Positions 47,507-56,250 of a DNA stretch of 64,000 nucleotides are shown in pieces. This stretch comes from Streptomyces sp. TSRI0107 (GTDB lineage: Bacteria; Actinomycetota; Actinomycetes; Streptomycetales; Streptomycetaceae): contig NZ_LIVZ01000003.1 in the NCBI RefSeq assembly GCF_001905845.1, positions 496,001 to 560,000 of the forward strand. Direction: 5' to 3'. Every line of letters starts with the position of its first letter. The first letter of the stretch is position 1. The notes beneath the pieces are model-generated. The model was not told the DNA's origin, searched no databases, and saw only the letters and a list, made by a program, of their open reading frames with translations. Position numbers and translations under genes: made by a program.

Positions 47507-49546
47507 ATGGCCACTCATCCTGAAGCCGCCGCTCTGCTCGCCCGTTCGCACCGGCTCGGTTCCGACCCGCGCAACACCAACTACGCCGGCGGGAACGCAT
47601 CGGCGAAAGGCACCGACACCGACCCCGTGACGGGGGGTGATGTGGAGCTGATGTGGGTGAAGGGGTCCGGCGGGGACCTCGGGACGCTCACCGAGGCGGG
47701 GCTGGCCGTGCTGCGGCTGGACCGGCTGCGGGCGCTCGTCGACGTGTACCCCGGTGTGGATCGCGAGGACGAGATGGTCGCCGCGTTCGACTACTGCCTG
47801 CACGGCAAGGGCGGGGCGGCCCCGTCGATCGACACCGCGATGCACGGCCTGGTCGACGCCGCGCACGTCGACCATCTGCACCCCGACTCCGGGATCGCGC
47901 TGGCCTGCGCAGCCGACGGGGAGAAGCTGACCGCCGAGTGTTTCGGGGACAGCGTGGTGTGGGTGCCGTGGCGGCGGCCCGGGTTCCAGCTGGGCCTGGA
48001 CATCGCGGCCGTCAAGGAGGCCAACCCGCAGGCCGTCGGGTGTGTGCTCGGCGGGCACGGGATCACGGCGTGGGGCGACACCGCGGAGGAGTGCGAGCGG
48101 AACTCGCTGCACATCATCCGCACCGCGGAGGCGTTCCTCGCGGAGCGCGGCAAGGCGGAGCCGTTCGGGCCCGTGATCGAGGGCTACGAGGCGCTGGGCG
48201 AGGCCGAGCGGCGGGAGCGGGCGGCGGCGCTGGCGCCGTACGTGCGGGCCGTCGCCTCGCAGGACAGGCCGCAGGTCGGGCACTTCACCGACAGCGACGT
48301 GGTGCTGGACTTCCTGGCCCGCGCCGAGCACCCGAGGCTCGCCGCGCTCGGCACGTCCTGCCCCGACCACTTCCTGCGCACCAAGGTCCGTCCGCTGGTC
48401 CTCGACGTGCCGCCGACGGCGCCGCTCCAGGAGGCGGTCGCGCGGCTGAAGGAGCTGCACGCCGAGTACCGCGAGGAGTACGCCGCCTACTACGACCGGC
48501 ACGCCGAGCCCGGCTCCCCCGCCATGCGCGGCGCCGACCCGGCGATCGTGCTGATCCCCGGTGTGGGCATGTTCAGCTTCGGCAAGGACAAGCAGACCGC
48601 CCGGGTGGCGGGCGAGTTCTACGTCAACGCCATCAATGTGATGCGGGGCGCCGAGGCGGTCTCGACGTACGCGCCGATCGAGGAGTCGGAGAAGTTCCGC
48701 ATCGAGTACTGGGCGCTGGAGGAGGCCAAGCTCCAGCGGATGCCGAAGCCGAAGCCGCTCGCGACGCGGGTGGCGCTGGTGACCGGTGCGGGCAGCGGGA
48801 TCGGCAGGGCGATCGCGCACCGGCTGGTCGCCGAGGGCGCGTGCGTCGTCGTCGCCGATCTGAACGCGGAGAACGCGGCGGCCGTGGCCGAGGAGCTGGG
48901 CGGGCCGGACAAGGCCGTCGCCGTGACCGTGGACGTGACCTCGGAGGAGCAGATCGCCGAGGCGTTCCGGGCGGGCGTGCTGGCGTTCGGCGGGGTGGAC
49001 CTGGTGGTCAACAACGCCGGGATCTCCATCTCCAAGCCGCTGCTGGAGACCTCCGCGAAGGACTGGGACCTCCAGCACGACATCATGGCCCGCGGTTCCT
49101 TCCTGGTGTCGCGGGAGGCGGCCCGGGTGATGACCGCGCAGGGGCTCGGCGGTGACATCGTCTACATCGCCAGCAAGAACGCCGTGTTCGCCGGTCCCAA
49201 CAACATCGCCTATTCCGCGACCAAGGCCGACCAGGCGCACCAGGTGCGGCTCCTCGCCGCCGAGCTCGGCGAGCACGGCATCCGCGTCAACGGCGTCAAC
49301 CCGGACGGTGTGGTGCGCGGCTCGGGCATCTTCGCCGGCGGCTGGGGCGCCCAGCGGGCCGCCGTGTACGGGGTGCCGGAGGAGAAGCTGGGCGAGTTCT
49401 ACGCCCAGCGGACGCTGCTGAAGCGCGAGGTGCTGCCGGAGCACGTGGCGAACGCCGTGTTCGCGCTGACCGGCGGGGACCTGACGCACACCACCGGTCT
49501 GCACGTCCCGGTCGACGCGGGCGTCGCCGCCGCCTTCCTGCGGTGA
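47507..49546 (+). CDS. rhaEW: Bifunctional rhamnulose-phosphate aldolase / lactaldehyde dehydrogenase
   Basis: A 679-aa fusion of the RhaEW (YuxG) type. Residues 1 to about 415 form a class II aldolase (NTNYAGGNASAKGTDTDPVT, VDHLHPDSGIALACAADGEK with zinc His residues, GGHGITAWGDTAEECER). Residues about 420-679 form an SDR (VALVTGAGSGIGRAIAHRLV, NNAGIS, catalytic YSATKADQ). The aldolase splits L-rhamnulose-1-phosphate to dihydroxyacetone phosphate and L-lactaldehyde; the SDR half oxidises lactaldehyde to lactate. Fusion passes the reactive aldehyde on directly. It follows rhaI by 120 bp and overlaps rhaB by 4. Confidence 0.95.
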   Translation: MATHPEAAALLARSHRLGSDPRNTNYAGGNASAKGTDTDPVTGGDVELMWVKGSGGDLGTLTEAGLAVLRLDRLRALVDVYPGVDREDEMVAAFDYCLHGKGGAAPSIDTAMHGLVDAAHVDHLHPDSGIALACAADGEKLTAECFGDSVVWVPWRRPGFQLGLDIAAVKEANPQAVGCVLGGHGITAWGDTAEECERNSLHIIRTAEAFLAERGKAEPFGPVIEGYEALGEAERRERAAALAPYVRAVASQDRPQVGHFTDSDVVLDFLARAEHPRLAALGTSCPDHFLRTKVRPLVLDVPPTAPLQEAVARLKELHAEYREEYAAYYDRHAEPGSPAMRGADPAIVLIPGVGMFSFGKDKQTARVAGEFYVNAINVMRGAEAVSTYAPIEESEKFRIEYWALEEAKLQRMPKPKPLATRVALVTGAGSGIGRAIAHRLVAEGACVVVADLNAENAAAVAEELGGPDKAVAVTVDVTSEEQIAEAFRAGVLAFGGVDLVVNNAGISISKPLLETSAKDWDLQHDIMARGSFLVSREAARVMTAQGLGGDIVYIASKNAVFAGPNNIAYSATKADQAHQVRLLAAELGEHGIRVNGVNPDGVVRGSGIFAGGWGAQRAAVYGVPEEKLGEFYAQRTLLKREVLPEHVANAVFALTGGDLTHTTGLHVPVDAGVAAAFLR

Positions 49547-50991
49547 GCGCGCTCGTGAAGTCGTACGCCGCGGTCGACCTCGGCGCGTCCAGTGGGCGTG
49601 TCATGGTCGGCCGCGTCGGCCGGCACGAACTGGAGCTGACCGAGGCGCACCGCTTCCCCAACCGGCCCGTGCGGCTGCCCGAAGGGCTGCGCTGGGACGT
49701 GCTCGGGCTGTACGCCGGGGTGCTGGAGGGGTTGCGGGCGGCCGGCCGGGTGGACTCCGTCGGCATCGACAGCTGGGCCGTGGACTACGGTCTGCTGGAC
49801 GCGGACGGGGCGCTGCTCGGCAACCCGGTGCACTACCGGGACACGCGCACCGAGGGCATCGCGGAGTCGGTGTGGGCGACCGTGCCGGCGGCCGAGCTGT
49901 ACGCGGCGACGGGGCTTCAGTACGCCCCGTTCAACACGCTGTACCAGCTGACCGCCGCCCGCTCGTCCGCGCAGTTCGCCCATGCCGAGCGGCTGCTGCT
50001 GATCCCGGATCTGATCGCCTACTGGCTGACCGGCGAGCAGGGCACCGAACTGACCAACGCCTCCACCACCCAGCTCGTCGACCCGCGCACCCGCGACTGG
50101 TCGTACGACGTGGCGGCGCGGCTCGGCATCGACCTGAGCCTGTTCGCGCCGCTGCGCCGGCCCGGCGATCCGGCGGGCGTGCTGCGCGCGGAGGTGCTGG
50201 AGGAGACCGGGCTGAGCGGTCCCGTGCCGGTGACGGCGGTCGGCTCGCACGACACGGCGTCCGCGGTGGCGGCCGTCCCGGCGACCGGTGAGCGGTTCGC
50301 GTACATCTGCACCGGCACCTGGTCGCTGGCCGGGCTGGAGCTGACGGCGCCCGTGCTGACCGAGGAGAGCCGCGCCGCCAACTTCACCAACGAGCTGGGG
50401 CTGGACGGCACGGTCCGCTATCTGCGGAACATCATGGGCCTGTGGCTGCTCCAGGAGTGCGTACGCGCCTGGGGCGAGCCGGATCTGGGCGAGCTGCTGC
50501 GGGCGGCCGCCGTGGTGCCGGCGCTGCGGTCGGTGGTGGACGCGGGGGACGCGGCGTTCCTCGCGCCGGGCCGGATGCCGGAGCGGATCGCCGAGGCGTG
50601 CCGGGGGTCGGGGCAGCCGGTGCCCGAGTCGCCCGCCGAGGTCACCCGGTGCATCCTCGACTCGCTCGCGCTCGCCCACCGCCGGGCCGTCGAGGACGCG
50701 CAGCGGCTCGCCGGGCACTGCGTCGACGTGGTGCACGTCGTCGGCGGCGGGGTGCGCAACGCGCTGCTGTGCCAGCTGACCGCCGACGCGTGCGGGCTGC
50801 CGGTGGTGGCGGGGCCCACCGAGGCGGCGGCGCTCGGCAACGTGCTGGTGCAGGCGCGCGCCCACGAACTGGTCGGCGACCGCGCCGACATGCGCCGGCT
50901 GCTCACCCGCACCCAGCCGCTCACCCGCTACGAACCGCGCGGCGACACCGCCCGCTGGCGCGCGGCCCAGGACCGGCTCGCCGCGCGCTGA
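49543..50991 (+). CDS. rhaB: L-rhamnulokinase
   Basis: A 482-aa FGGY-family kinase phosphorylating L-rhamnulose. Family features: AAVDLGASSGRVMVGRVG at the N terminus, VDSVGIDSWAVDYGLLDADG, FNTLYQLTAARSSAQF, the catalytic Asp in VTAVGSHDTASAVAAVP and the adenine loop VVHVVGGGVRNALLCQLTAD. GTG 49543 overlaps the rhaEW stop in GTGA. Length matches RhaB proteins. A strong hairpin follows, so it ends the rha transcript. Confidence 0.95.
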   Translation: MSALVKSYAAVDLGASSGRVMVGRVGRHELELTEAHRFPNRPVRLPEGLRWDVLGLYAGVLEGLRAAGRVDSVGIDSWAVDYGLLDADGALLGNPVHYRDTRTEGIAESVWATVPAAELYAATGLQYAPFNTLYQLTAARSSAQFAHAERLLLIPDLIAYWLTGEQGTELTNASTTQLVDPRTRDWSYDVAARLGIDLSLFAPLRRPGDPAGVLRAEVLEETGLSGPVPVTAVGSHDTASAVAAVPATGERFAYICTGTWSLAGLELTAPVLTEESRAANFTNELGLDGTVRYLRNIMGLWLLQECVRAWGEPDLGELLRAAAVVPALRSVVDAGDAAFLAPGRMPERIAEACRGSGQPVPESPAEVTRCILDSLALAHRRAVEDAQRLAGHCVDVVHVVGGGVRNALLCQLTADACGLPVVAGPTEAAALGNVLVQARAHELVGDRADMRRLLTRTQPLTRYEPRGDTARWRAAQDRLAAR

Positions 50992-51000
50992 CCGCCGGCC

Positions 51001-51033
51001 GCCCCGGCCCGCCCTCCCCCGGCGGGCCGGGGC
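51001..51033 (+). terminator. Terminator hairpin after rhaB
   Basis: A 13-bp perfect stem (51001-51013 with 51021-51033) and a 7-base C-rich loop, 10 bases after the rhaB stop. It separates the rha and lut units, although some readthrough may connect them. Confidence 0.7.
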
Positions 51034-51105
51034 CGGGCCTGCTGCCGTCCCCGTCACCCCCGCACTACCCTGCACCCATCCGATGATCGACCCCGAGGAG
51101 CCGCG

Positions 51106-51861
51106 ATGCGTGTCGCTCTGTTCCTGACCTGTGTCAACGACACGCTCTATCCGGACACCGGGCGTGCCGTGGTGAAGTTGCTGACCAGGCTGGGCGTGGA
51201 GGTCGACTTCCCGATGGCCCAGACGTGCTGCGGGCAGGCCCACTACAACACCGGCTACCGGCACGAGGCGGAGCCGCTGGCGCGGCATTTCGCCGACGTG
51301 TTCGGGGAGTACGAGGCGATCGTGACGCCGTCCGGGTCGTGCGGGGCGATGGTGCGGGAGCTGTATCCGCGGATGGGTGAGCGGGCGCGCGCGGAGGGCC
51401 GCGGGGACACGCTGGCCGCGACGCTGGCGCCGGTGGTGCCGAAGACGTACGAGCTGACGGAGTTCCTGGTGGACGTGCTGGGGGTGACGGACGTCGGCGC
51501 GTACTACCCGCACACGGTGACCTACCACCCGACCTGTCACGGGCTGCGCGGACTGGGGCTCGGCGACCGGCCGCGGCGGCTGCTGGAGGCGGTGAAGGGG
51601 CTGGAGCTGGTGGAGCTGCCGGGCGCGGAGGAGTGCTGCGGGTTCGGCGGCACGTTCGCGCTGAAGAACTCCGACGTCTCCGCGGCGATGGGCGCCGACA
51701 AGGTGCGCAACGCCGAGTCGACCGGCGCGGAGGTGCTGTGCGCGGCCGACAACTCCTGTCTGATGCACCTCGGCGGCACACTGACCCGGCTGCGGTCGGG
51801 GGTGCGCCCGGTGCACATCGCGGAGATCCTGGCGAGCACGGAAGAGGAGCCCCTGGCATGA
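51106..51861 (+). CDS. lutA: L-lactate oxidation complex subunit LutA
   Basis: A 251-aa protein of the LutA/YkgE (LldE) family, with two CCG domains: AQTCCGQAHYNTGY and GAEECCGFGGTFALK. The CCG cysteines bind iron-sulfur or heterodisulfide-type centres. With LutB and LutC it oxidises L-lactate to pyruvate without an FMN lactate dehydrogenase. GAGGAG lies 6 bases before ATG 51106. It overlaps lutB by ATGA. Confidence 0.95.
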   Translation: MRVALFLTCVNDTLYPDTGRAVVKLLTRLGVEVDFPMAQTCCGQAHYNTGYRHEAEPLARHFADVFGEYEAIVTPSGSCGAMVRELYPRMGERARAEGRGDTLAATLAPVVPKTYELTEFLVDVLGVTDVGAYYPHTVTYHPTCHGLRGLGLGDRPRRLLEAVKGLELVELPGAEECCGFGGTFALKNSDVSAAMGADKVRNAESTGAEVLCAADNSCLMHLGGTLTRLRSGVRPVHIAEILASTEEEPLA

Positions 51862-53336
51862 GCGGAACGTATCTCGGCATGCCGGCCTTCCCGGCGGCGG
51901 CGCACGAGGCGGTGCGCGACACGACCCTGCGCGGCAATCTGCGGCACGCCACCCACACGATCCGCGCCAAGCGGGCCAGGGCGGTCGCCGAGGTCGAGGA
52001 CTGGGCGCAGCTGCGCGAGGCCGGGAAGCGGATCAAGGACCATACGCTGCGTCATCTCGACGAGTACCTGGTCCGGTTGGAGGAGTCGGTCACGGCGGCC
52101 GGCGGTGTGGTCCACTGGGCCGCGGACGCCGAGGAGGCCAACCGGATCGTCACCGAACTGGTCAAGGCGACCGGGGAGGCGGAGGTCGTCAAGGTCAAGT
52201 CGATGGCCACGCAGGAGATCGGGCTCAACGAGGCCCTGGAGGCGGCGGGCATCCGCGCCTACGAGACCGATCTCGCCGAGCTGATCGTGCAGTTGGGCAA
52301 GGACCGGCCGTCGCACATCCTGGTCCCGGCGATCCACCGCAACCGCGGTGAGATCCGGGACATCTTCGCGCGCGAGATGGGCGAGTGGGGCCGCCCCGCC
52401 CCCGACGGGCTGACCGACACCCCCGCCGAACTCGCCGAGGCGGCCCGCCTGCACCTGCGGGAGAAGTTCCTGCGCGCCAAGGTGGGCGTCTCCGGCGCCA
52501 ACTTCATGGTGGCCGAGACCGGCACGCTGGTGGTCGTGGAGTCCGAGGGCAACGGCCGGATGTGCCTGACCCTGCCCGAGACGCTGATCTCGGTGGTCGG
52601 CATCGAGAAGATCGTGCCGACCTGGCGGGACCTGGAGGTCTTCCTCCAGACCCTGCCCCGCTCCTCCACCGCCGAGCGGATGAACCCGTACACGAGCACG
52701 TGGACCGGTACGACGGACGAGGACGGGCCGAGGGTCTTCCACCTGGTGCTGCTCGACAACGGCCGCACCGACACCCTCGCCGACGAGGTCGGCCGCCAGG
52801 CCCTGCGCTGCATCCGCTGTTCGGCCTGTCTGAACGTGTGCCCGGTGTACGAGCGGGCCGGCGGCCACGCCTACGGCTCGGTCTACCCGGGCCCCATCGG
52901 CGCCATCCTCAGCCCCCAGCTGCGGGGCACCGGCAGCGACATCGACGCCTCGCTGCCGTACGCGTCGTCGCTGTGCGGCGCCTGCTACGAGGTGTGCCCG
53001 GTCGCCATCGACATCCCCGAGGTGCTGGTGCATCTGCGGGAGCGGGTCGCCCAGGGCGGCCCGGTGACCCGCGAGGGCAACCGGGTGGTGCTGCGCCCGG
53101 CGAAGGGGCATGCGGCCGAGCGGGCGGCGATGCGGGCGGCCCGCTGGGCGCTGTCCCGGCCCGGTGCCCTGCGCGCCGGGCAGCGCGTCGCCTCCCGCAC
53201 CCGCCGGCTCCATCCGCGCACGCTGCCCGGTCCGGGCCGGGCGTGGAGCGGGACCCGGGATCTTCCGCCGGTGCCGGCGGAGCCGTTCCGGGACTGGTGG
53301 CAGCGGACGCACGGGGGAAGGAAGGACGCGAAGTGA
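51858..53336 (+). CDS. lutB: L-lactate oxidation iron-sulfur protein LutB
   Basis: A 492-aa protein of the LutB/YkgF family. The N-terminal LUD domain includes VKVKSMATQEIGLNEALEAA and FMVAETGTLVVVESEGNGRM. Two 4Fe-4S motifs follow, CIRCSACLNVCPVY (about 316) and CGACYEVCPVAIDIP (about 374). It probably carries electrons from lactate to the respiratory chain. ATG 51858 overlaps lutA, and the stop overlaps lutC, so the three are translationally coupled. Confidence 0.95.
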   Translation: MSGTYLGMPAFPAAAHEAVRDTTLRGNLRHATHTIRAKRARAVAEVEDWAQLREAGKRIKDHTLRHLDEYLVRLEESVTAAGGVVHWAADAEEANRIVTELVKATGEAEVVKVKSMATQEIGLNEALEAAGIRAYETDLAELIVQLGKDRPSHILVPAIHRNRGEIRDIFAREMGEWGRPAPDGLTDTPAELAEAARLHLREKFLRAKVGVSGANFMVAETGTLVVVESEGNGRMCLTLPETLISVVGIEKIVPTWRDLEVFLQTLPRSSTAERMNPYTSTWTGTTDEDGPRVFHLVLLDNGRTDTLADEVGRQALRCIRCSACLNVCPVYERAGGHAYGSVYPGPIGAILSPQLRGTGSDIDASLPYASSLCGACYEVCPVAIDIPEVLVHLRERVAQGGPVTREGNRVVLRPAKGHAAERAAMRAARWALSRPGALRAGQRVASRTRRLHPRTLPGPGRAWSGTRDLPPVPAEPFRDWWQRTHGGRKDAK

Positions 53337-54019
53337 GCAGCAGGGACCGGATTCTGGGCAGGGTCCGGCGGGCGCTGGCCGACGTGCCGCGCGAGGACAC
53401 GCCGTACGAGCGGGCGGTCGTGCGGGACTATCTGCGGGAGCACGGCGGGCGCACCGCCGAGGAGACGGTCGGTCTGCTCGCCGAGAACCTGGCGGACTAC
53501 CGGGCGCTCGTGCACCGGTGCGCGGCCGGCGAGCTGCCGTCGGTGATCGCCGGGCTGCTGTCCGGGCACGGCTCGCGGACGGTGCTGGTGCCGCCGGGCC
53601 TCGATCCGGCCTGGCTCGCGGCGTCCGGGGCGGAGCGGGTGGCGGACCGGGCCGGGTCGACGCCGCACGAGCTGGACCGGGTGGACAGCGTGGTCACGGG
53701 GTGCGCGGTGGCGATCGCCGAAACCGGCACGATCGTCCTGGACGGCGGCCCGGACCAGGGCCGTCGCCGCATCACGCTGGTGCCGGACCACCACATCTGT
53801 GTCGTACGGGTCCCCGAGCAGGTCGTCTCCTCCGTGCCGCAGGCCCTGCTGCGCCTCGATCCGGCCCGCCCGCTGACGTGGATCTCCGGTCCGTCGGCGA
53901 CCAGCGACATCGAGCTGGACCGGGTCGAGGGGGTGCACGGGCCGCGCACCCTGGAGGTGGTGCTGGTGGCCGGTCAGCCGAGCGCGGACGTCACCTCGTC
54001 CAGTCAGTCCCCGTCGTAG
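53333..54019 (+). CDS. lutC: L-lactate oxidation complex subunit LutC
   Basis: A 228-aa LUD-domain protein of the LutC/YkgG family. Diagnostic stretches: SSRDRILGRVRRALADVPRE, VVTGCAVAIAETGTIVLDGG and LVPDHHICVVRVPEQVVSSV, ending ATSDIELDRVEGVHGPRTLE. GTG 53333 overlaps the lutB stop. Completes the lut operon, which by position serves the lactate formed by RhaEW. Its last 16 bases overlap the convergent HxlR gene. Confidence 0.95.
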   Translation: MSSRDRILGRVRRALADVPREDTPYERAVVRDYLREHGGRTAEETVGLLAENLADYRALVHRCAAGELPSVIAGLLSGHGSRTVLVPPGLDPAWLAASGAERVADRAGSTPHELDRVDSVVTGCAVAIAETGTIVLDGGPDQGRRRITLVPDHHICVVRVPEQVVSSVPQALLRLDPARPLTWISGPSATSDIELDRVEGVHGPRTLEVVLVAGQPSADVTSSSQSPS

Positions 54020-54357
54020 GCCCGCCGGGCCCGTTCCACCTTCTCGAGGTTGTCGCCTGCCCACTCGGCGAGGTGGGCGAAGAGCGGGGCGAGGCTGCGG
54101 CCGAGGTCGCTGATCTCGTACTCGACGCGCGGCGGCACCTCCGGGTGGTAGGTGCGGATGACGAGTCCGTCCCGCTCCAGCTGACGCAGCCGCTGGGTGA
54201 GCACCTTGGGGGTGATCGCGGTGATCCGGCGTTCGAGTTCGACGAACCGCTGGCGGCCGTGGGTGTGCAGGGACCACAGGATCGGGGTGGTCCAGCGGCT
54301 GAAGACGATGTCCACGACCGGGGAGATCGGGCAGGCGAGTTCGGGGTCGTCCACCAT
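54004..54357 (-). CDS. HxlR-family transcriptional regulator
   Basis: A 117-aa winged-helix regulator. The HxlR signature CPISPVVDIVFSRWTTPILW includes the N-terminal Cys often used for redox or electrophile sensing. The wing region is RRITAITPKVLTQRLRQLER and VEYEISDLGRSLAPLF. ATG 54357 has AAGGA upstream. It is divergent from an NmrA-type gene, and a TAGGTACCTA palindrome lies in the 102-bp gap; this pairing is common for HxlR regulators that respond to quinones or aldehydes. Confidence 0.93.
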   Translation of the reverse strand: MVDDPELACPISPVVDIVFSRWTTPILWSLHTHGRQRFVELERRITAITPKVLTQRLRQLERDGLVIRTYHPEVPPRVEYEISDLGRSLAPLFAHLAEWAGDNLEKVERARRAYDGD

Positions 54358-54387
54358 GCGCGTTCCTTCGGGGTAGTCACTTTCCTC

Positions 54388-54397
54388 TAGGTACCTA
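54388..54397. promoter_or_regulatory. TAGGTACCTA operator candidate
   Basis: A perfect 10-bp palindrome 30 bp upstream of the HxlR start. It abuts TACTAT (54396-54401), a possible -10 for the rightward gene. The HxlR protein is the likely ligand. Confidence 0.5.
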
Positions 54398-54459
54398 CTA
54401 TATCGGCGCTGTTAGCGTCACCTCGTCGTCAAGCAGACACATCCGCGAGGGAGTTGGAC

Positions 54460-55305
54460 ATGTACGTGGTGACGGGGGCGACCGGCAACGTCGGGCGCGC
54501 GCTGGTGGGGGTACTGGCCGCGGCGGGCGCGGAGGTGACGGCGACGTCGCGCGCGATCACGGCGGCCGACGTGCCCGAGGGGGTGCGGCTGCGGCGGGCC
54601 GATCTGACGGACGCGGAGAGCCTGCGGCCGGTCCTCGACGGTGCCGAGGCGCTGTTCCTGCAGAACGGCGGTGCCGTCGCGCATCTGCTGCGCACCGGCG
54701 ACGTGCTGGACGTCGCCAAGGGCGCCGGGGTGCGGCGGGTCGTGCTGCTGTCGTCGCAGGGTGTGGCGACGCGGCCCGGGTCCGCCTCGCACGGGCTTGT
54801 CGCGCGGGCCATCGAGGACGCGGTGCGGGAGTCGGGCCTGGAGTGGACCATCCTGCGCCCCGGCGGGTTCGCCTCCAACGCATACGCCTGGGCCGAGTCG
54901 GTGCGCAGCGGCCGCACGGTGGCCGCGCCGTTCGGTGACGTCGGTCTGCCGGTGATCGATCCGGACGACATCGCCGGCGTCGCCGCGGTGGCGCTGCGGG
55001 AGGACGGTCACGCCGGGGAGGTGTACGAGCTGACCGGCCCCGCTCTCGTCACGCCCCGGCAGCAGGCGGCGGCCATCGGGGCCGCGCTGGGCGAGCCGGT
55101 GCGGTTCGTGGAGCTGTCCCGGCAGGAGGCGGCGGCCGGGATGGCCGCGTTCATGCCGGCGGACGTGGTGGAGACGACGCTGTCCATCCTGGGCTCGCCC
55201 ACCCCGGACGAGCAGCGGGTCGGGCCGGATACGGAGCGGGTGCTGGGCCGGGCGCCGGGCACGTTCGCCGAGTGGGCGCGGCGGAACGCCGCCGCCTTCC
55301 GGTGA
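54460..55305 (+). CDS. NmrA-like NAD(P)-binding atypical SDR
   Basis: A 281-aa atypical SDR. Rossmann motif VVTGATGNVGRALVGVLAAA at the very N terminus, then RRVVLLSSQGVATRPG and WTILRPGGFASNAYAWAES, and the C-terminal GEVYELTGPALVTPRQQAAA. Such proteins act as NADPH-dependent quinone or carbonyl reductases (QOR2-like) or as redox sensors. ATG 54460 has GAGGGAG upstream; TTG 54454 is less likely. It probably responds to the divergent HxlR regulator. Confidence 0.92.
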   Translation: MYVVTGATGNVGRALVGVLAAAGAEVTATSRAITAADVPEGVRLRRADLTDAESLRPVLDGAEALFLQNGGAVAHLLRTGDVLDVAKGAGVRRVVLLSSQGVATRPGSASHGLVARAIEDAVRESGLEWTILRPGGFASNAYAWAESVRSGRTVAAPFGDVGLPVIDPDDIAGVAAVALREDGHAGEVYELTGPALVTPRQQAAAIGAALGEPVRFVELSRQEAAAGMAAFMPADVVETTLSILGSPTPDEQRVGPDTERVLGRAPGTFAEWARRNAAAFR

Positions 55306-55308
55306 GGT

Positions 55309-56250
55309 CTACTTCAGCAGGTTCTTCTCCTCCAGGTAGCCGCGCGCCACGTCCTTCGCCAGTCGCCGCCAGCTGTCGACCCGCTGGTTCAGCGCGGCCA
55401 GGTCGGCCGTCGTGAGCACGGCGTTGAGCCGGTTCAGGGCGTCGGCGGCGCCCGCACCGCCCGCGCGGGCCCGGTTGACGACCGGGACGACGTGGTCGGC
55501 GTTCTGCAGCCGCTTGTCGTCGGCGAGCAGGACCAGGCCGAACTCGTCGAGGGTGGCGTCGGTCGTGGTGGTCAGCACCAGCTGGTCCCGGCCGCTCTGC
55601 ACGGCCCGCTTCGCCTGGGTGGTCCCGACGCCCTTGGGGTCGACGGCGACGACGTCGATGCCGTAGGTCTTCTTCAGGCCGGGCGCGCAGTACGGCCGCC
55701 GTACGCACTCGTCGCCCGCCGCGAGCCGCACCTTCAGTCCCGAGTCGCCGAGGTCGCTGAGGGTCTTCAGCCGGTGCCGGCGGGCGTACGACGCGCTGAC
55801 CGCGAAGGCGTTCTGGTCGACGGCCCGGCCGGGGTCGAGCACGGTCAGTCCGCGGGGGGCGGCGAGCCGGCGCAGGGCGGTCATGGTGGTGCCGAGGTCG
55901 GGGGAGCCGGCCGGCGGGGCGTCGGGGCCGTGGGTCTTGGCGTTCAGCCAGTCGGCGAACGTGGCCGCGTACTCGGGCACGACGTCGATACGGCCGGACT
56001 CCAGGGCCGGTTCGTACAGCTCGCGGTTGGCGACGGTGAGCAGGGAGGTGCGGTAACCGGCCTGGTTCAGCAGCAGGGCGTACATCTGGGCGAGCAGGTC
56101 GCTCTCGGTGAAGCCCGCGGAGCCGACGGTCAGGCTCCGGCTGTCGCCGGGCGGCGCGGTGACCTGGCCGCGCGTCTCCAGGGAGGGGCCGGTGGCGCAG
56201 GCGGTGGCCAGGAGCAGCAGGGCCGCCGTCGCGGTCGTACGGAGTCTCAT
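55309..56250 (-). CDS. Glycine betaine/choline-type ABC importer binding lipoprotein
   Basis: A 313-aa OpuAC/OpuBC-family (type F) binding protein. The signal ends in LLLLATACAT (lipobox Cys near 18). The mature domain starts SLTVGSAGFTESDLLAQMYA and contains YEPALESGRIDVVPEYAATF and DQLVLTTTTDATLDEFGLVL. Ligands in the family are quaternary ammonium osmolytes. ATG 56250 overlaps the permease stop in ATGA. Last gene of a three-gene operon. Confidence 0.92.
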   Translation of the reverse strand: MRLRTTATAALLLLATACATGPSLETRGQVTAPPGDSRSLTVGSAGFTESDLLAQMYALLLNQAGYRTSLLTVANRELYEPALESGRIDVVPEYAATFADWLNAKTHGPDAPPAGSPDLGTTMTALRRLAAPRGLTVLDPGRAVDQNAFAVSASYARRHRLKTLSDLGDSGLKVRLAAGDECVRRPYCAPGLKKTYGIDVVAVDPKGVGTTQAKRAVQSGRDQLVLTTTTDATLDEFGLVLLADDKRLQNADHVVPVVNRARAGGAGAADALNRLNAVLTTADLAALNQRVDSWRRLAKDVARGYLEEKNLLK

